Shown here piece by piece: positions 62,007 to 64,000 of a DNA stretch of 64,000 nucleotides (positions are counted from its first letter, which is position 1; each line of letters begins with the position of its first letter). A program made the position numbers and the translations under genes. The notes under the pieces were generated by a model, which did no database searches, was not told the origin of the DNA, and saw only the letters and a program-made list of their open reading frames with translations. Origin of the DNA: Phycisphaerae bacterium (GTDB lineage Bacteria > Planctomycetota > Phycisphaerae > Phycisphaerales > UBA1924); the NCBI GenBank assembly GCA_030426395.1, contig JAUHYE010000004.1:1-64000 (forward strand). Reading direction: 5' to 3'.

Positions 62007-62195
62007 TCCCTCGCGGGCAAGGGGCCGATGCCCGCGGGCCACGCCGCTCTGCCCACGGGCAACGCGGCCTTGCCCGTGGGCAGAACCATTTTGTCCGCGG
62101 GCAAAACCGTTTTGCCCGTGGACACAGCCATGATGCCCACGGACAAGACCGTTCTGCCCACGGGCGGAAGGGCATCGCCCATGGGCGGGGCGGGG
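62007..62195. repeat. Array C: about nine tandem 21-bp palindromic units
   Basis: About nine units of exactly 21 bp (189 bp). The palindromic core is best seen at 62089-62106, TTTTGTCCGCGGGCAAAA, nearly perfect over 18 nt, with a 3-nt linker. The next unit has TTTTGCCCGTGGACAC at 62110. Outer units are more degenerate. Unit sequence (TTGCCCGTGGGCAA type) is unrelated to arrays A and B, but period and palindromic design are the same. It is 72 nt after the stop of the gene at 62268-62831 and 138 nt before the FN3-like gene 2, both on the minus strand. Confidence 0.88.
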
Positions 62196-62267
62196 TTGGC
62201 CGTGGGGGGTGGGATGGTCGGGGAGCGGGGAGCCGGGAGTGGGGCGGAGGCAATCGACGACGCCCGA

Positions 62268-62831
62268 TCAGCCGCTTTGGCTGCGACTCCAGGCCACGGT
62301 GGCGATCGACTTGAACTGGGACACGGCCATCTGGCCGCGGTCGTTGCGGGCCTTGGAGCCGGGGGCCCCGAGCGCCTTCTCGATGGCCGGTCGCTTGGCC
62401 TCGTAGATGGCCAGCGGCTCGAAGGATTCGTCCATGAGCACCAGGACCGTGGTGTCCCACTCGTGGTCGAGCCGGATGGCGCCGACGCGCTGGCTCCGAT
62501 TCGTGCCCGCGAAGACCACCCGCCCCTTGACCTGCACCTTCTGCGTGCGGCGTCCCTTGACGCGCACCGCGTCGTAGCCGGCCTGCCGGGCGACGGCGGG
62601 TCGCAGGTCGAGCAGCCGGCAGGCCTCGAACTCGGCGATCTCGCCGGTGACGCCCAGCGGGCGGCCGGTCAGGGCTCGGTACTGGCGTGCGGCCTTCTTG
62701 ACGCTCTTGAGCAGGCGTTCGACGCGGGCCATGTCGATCGGCTCGCCCAACTCGGACGCGATCGCGCTCGTTGCCGACGATCGCCCGGCCGCGCGCGACC
62801 GCGTTTTCGTGCTGGCATTCGCCGGGGGCAT
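62268..62831 (-). CDS. DUF6998-like protein, possible nuclease-type fold
   Basis: A 187-residue soluble protein. A Ser/Ala-rich leader precedes GEPIDMARVERLLKSVKKAA and the core VTGEIAEFEACRLLDLRPAV, AGYDAVRVKGRRTQKVQVKG, TNRSQRVGAIRLDHEWDTTV and LMDESFEPLAIYEAKRPAIE. The spaced Glu (GEIAEFE), Asp (GYDAV) and QVKG resemble the E...D...QxK order of PD-(D/E)XK enzymes, which I note as inference only. The family has been described as domain of unknown function. It starts 32 nt after the gene at 62864-63250 and is followed by array C. Confidence 0.65.
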   Translation of the reverse strand: MPPANASTKTRSRAAGRSSATSAIASELGEPIDMARVERLLKSVKKAARQYRALTGRPLGVTGEIAEFEACRLLDLRPAVARQAGYDAVRVKGRRTQKVQVKGRVVFAGTNRSQRVGAIRLDHEWDTTVLVLMDESFEPLAIYEAKRPAIEKALGAPGSKARNDRGQMAVSQFKSIATVAWSRSQSG

Positions 62832-62863
62832 GGATGGCCGTACGTCGATGGCACGCGCTTACG

Positions 62864-63250
62864 TTACAGTTCCCCCGACGCGACCCGCTCCAACCGGATG
62901 TACCGCCCCCGCAGCACCGTGACATAGAGCAGCGTGAGCGCCTGCCGCCACCAACTCGCCATGGCGGGCGTGCACCGCAGGCTGATCGGCGTGGCGTGAT
63001 CGCCATCGCCCGGCGGTGGAACATCGAGCGCGATGATCGGGCTGCGGCACCATCCCTTGGCCAGCACGTCCGCGGTGAGCTGGATCTCGTGGCGGCCCGG
63101 CGCGACCGCGATCTCCAATTGCCCGCCGTTCTCAATGTCGCCAATGCGCTGGTCATCGAGGTTGACCTCGTAGACGATGGCGCGATCCACGAAGCGTGAC
63201 GGACGCTCGATGCGGACGATGCGCTGGCCATGTTCTTCAGCCCGTGTCAT
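62864..63250 (-). CDS. Hypothetical protein with C-terminal hydrophobic segment
   Basis: A 128-residue protein of unknown family. The ATG at 63250 overlaps the stop of the gene upstream (ATGA). The first 95 residues are beta-rich (RIVRIERPSRFVDRAIVYEV, GGQLEIAVAPGRHEIQLTAD), reminiscent of a carboxypeptidase-regulatory or PEGA-like Ig fold, in which GRHEIQLTAD is a typical strand. A short hydrophobic stretch near the end (WWRQALTLLYVTVLRGRYIR) could touch the membrane. Gene order suggests it works with the zinc-ribbon membrane protein upstream. Confidence 0.7.
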   Translation of the reverse strand: MTRAEEHGQRIVRIERPSRFVDRAIVYEVNLDDQRIGDIENGGQLEIAVAPGRHEIQLTADVLAKGWCRSPIIALDVPPPGDGDHATPISLRCTPAMASWWRQALTLLYVTVLRGRYIRLERVASGEL

Positions 63251-63996
63251 GAAGCCCGCACCCGCCTTCCAAGCCCGCACTCCGGGCAGCCCGGCTGCGG
63301 CTGGCCCCTGAGCGAATAGCCGCACGCCGTGCAGCGCCCGAGGGCCCGGCGCATCGCGCGACGGGCGGCGCCGGGGGCGTACAGGATCGCGCCCCAGAGC
63401 ATCGCGAAGGCGATGGTGTTGAGCGCCAGGCCCGGCAGCGGCTTGGTTGGCAGATTCAGCGGGTCGGGCGGCGCGTTGCCGGCGGGCTGGCTCTGTTGAG
63501 ACTGGCCACCGTTCGGCCAGGGGATCGCCAACGCGTGGCGCACGTCATATCGATAATCCATCGCGTTCGGGCTGCCGCCGGCATCAAATTCCGACGCGAA
63601 CGAGTCGTACCGCGCGGTGGAGCGCAGCGCCGGCATCGGCCAGCCGGCGTCATACAGCGTGAACGACGTGCGCACGTCGGCGATGTCGGGCACCGGCTCG
63701 GGCGGGCCGGTCGCCGCGAGGTCGTCGAGGCGGCCGATGATCGTCGGCATGGGTGTCGGCGGAGACTGGGCGGCCGCCTCTCTCCATACCTCCTCGTCGT
63801 ACGCGGCGCCCCCGGACGCCTCGATCTCGCGCGCCACCTGCGTCCAGATCTCAACGCCGAATGTAAGAATTGCCGTGTCCACGAGCGCCCAACGCTCGAT
63901 GGCCTGCCCGAATCGCCCGTACCGGTCAACGCGCCGGATGACGCCATCGACGACCGCCACGCCCGTTTGCATCTCCGCTCCACCCTTGGGCCGCAT
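63247..63996 (-). CDS. Membrane protein with C-terminal zinc ribbon (possibly truncated at the window edge)
   Basis: A 249-residue protein of unknown function. The first in-frame ATG in the window is at 63994-63996, but the frame stays open to the right edge, so the true start may lie outside. The body has a predicted TM helix at about 200-222 (GLALNTIAFAMLWGAILYAP) and a zinc ribbon at the end, CTACGYSLRGQPQPGCPEC, of the kind found in many planctomycete membrane proteins. An Arg-rich segment (GAARRAMRRALGR) lies between them. Its stop overlaps the start of the next gene by 4 nt. The N-terminal half is soluble-looking and unrecognised. Confidence 0.7.
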   Translation of the reverse strand: MRPKGGAEMQTGVAVVDGVIRRVDRYGRFGQAIERWALVDTAILTFGVEIWTQVAREIEASGGAAYDEEVWREAAAQSPPTPMPTIIGRLDDLAATGPPEPVPDIADVRTSFTLYDAGWPMPALRSTARYDSFASEFDAGGSPNAMDYRYDVRHALAIPWPNGGQSQQSQPAGNAPPDPLNLPTKPLPGLALNTIAFAMLWGAILYAPGAARRAMRRALGRCTACGYSLRGQPQPGCPECGLGRRVRAS

Positions 63997-64000
63997 CTTC

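Larger units (their letters stand above)
61869..62267. other. Intergenic region holding array C and a leader hairpin
   Basis: About 400 nt without a credible gene. It contains the leader hairpin (61897-61913), a Pro/Ala-rich open but unsupported stretch, array C (62007-62195) and a G-rich run at about 62196-62220. Open frames through the array translate as 7-residue repeats because of the 21-bp period. Confidence 0.65.

Overview
The window reads as chromosome of a planctomycete, most likely order Phycisphaerales. The evidence is high GC throughout, at least eight secreted proteins carrying a dockerin-like double EF-hand that ends in Gly-Cys (type LTIFDFLAFQNAFDAGC), tandem prepilin-like proteins starting with the FTLIELLVVIA motif, an ECF sigma factor/Ser-Thr kinase pair, and membrane proteins with CPxC...CPEC zinc ribbons. 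The species cannot be named from sequence alone.

Layout. 0-5.5 kb: the 5' end of clpX, two uncharacterised genes, an acylphosphatase, then dnaG-rpoD. 5.5-10.4 kb: an overlapping three-gene glycosyltransferase operon on the minus strand. 10.7-16.9 kb: a SnoaL-like protein, two exported proteins and an ABC-F ATPase. 16.9-22.4 kb: imidazolonepropionase, formimidoylglutamase-like and AbgT transporter genes, divergent from a PLP-dependent decarboxylase. 22.6-28.8 kb: a large secreted alpha/beta hydrolase with an N-terminal dockerin, a SPOR lipoprotein, a broken acyl-CoA ligase and a transaldolase-like enzyme. 28.8-36.9 kb: RidA, two tandem prepilin-like genes, two photolyases of different classes, a TIGR03032-like protein and a PEP-CTERM-like protein. 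36.9-42.1 kb: dockerin proteins (FG-GAP, quinoprotein-like propeller, DNRLRE) and a transglutaminase-like protein. 42.2-50 kb: kbl-Zn ribbon-ridA operon, a helical/FN3-like protein, a beta-helix protein with three exact 477-bp repeats, a phosphatase and a lipoprotein. 50.1-64 kb: ECF sigma and kinase, globin, more dockerin proteins, a second copy of the FN3-like protein, a possible nuclease-fold protein and membrane or hypothetical proteins to the right edge.

The most unusual signal is in the gaps. Three intergenic arrays (37580-37831, 45548-45799, 62007-62195) are built from degenerate tandem units of exactly 21 bp, each an imperfect palindrome of 17-18 nt plus a 3-4 nt linker. Two arrays have 12 units and one has about 9. 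Unit sequence differs between loci, but period and architecture are the same. Two of the three arrays sit in the 5' region of the only two members of a paralogous ~239-residue family in the window. In all three loci a GC-rich 17-nt hairpin lies between array and downstream start codon. I know of no name for this arrangement. The arrays stay open in all frames because 21 is divisible by 3, so ORF callers will produce false heptad-repeat proteins there.

Functionally the window mixes information processing (dnaG, rpoD, clpX), surface glycan synthesis, amino-acid turnover (hutI/hutG-like, decarboxylase, kbl, two ridA), light-dependent DNA repair, and a large cell-surface repertoire unified by the GC-type dockerin tail.
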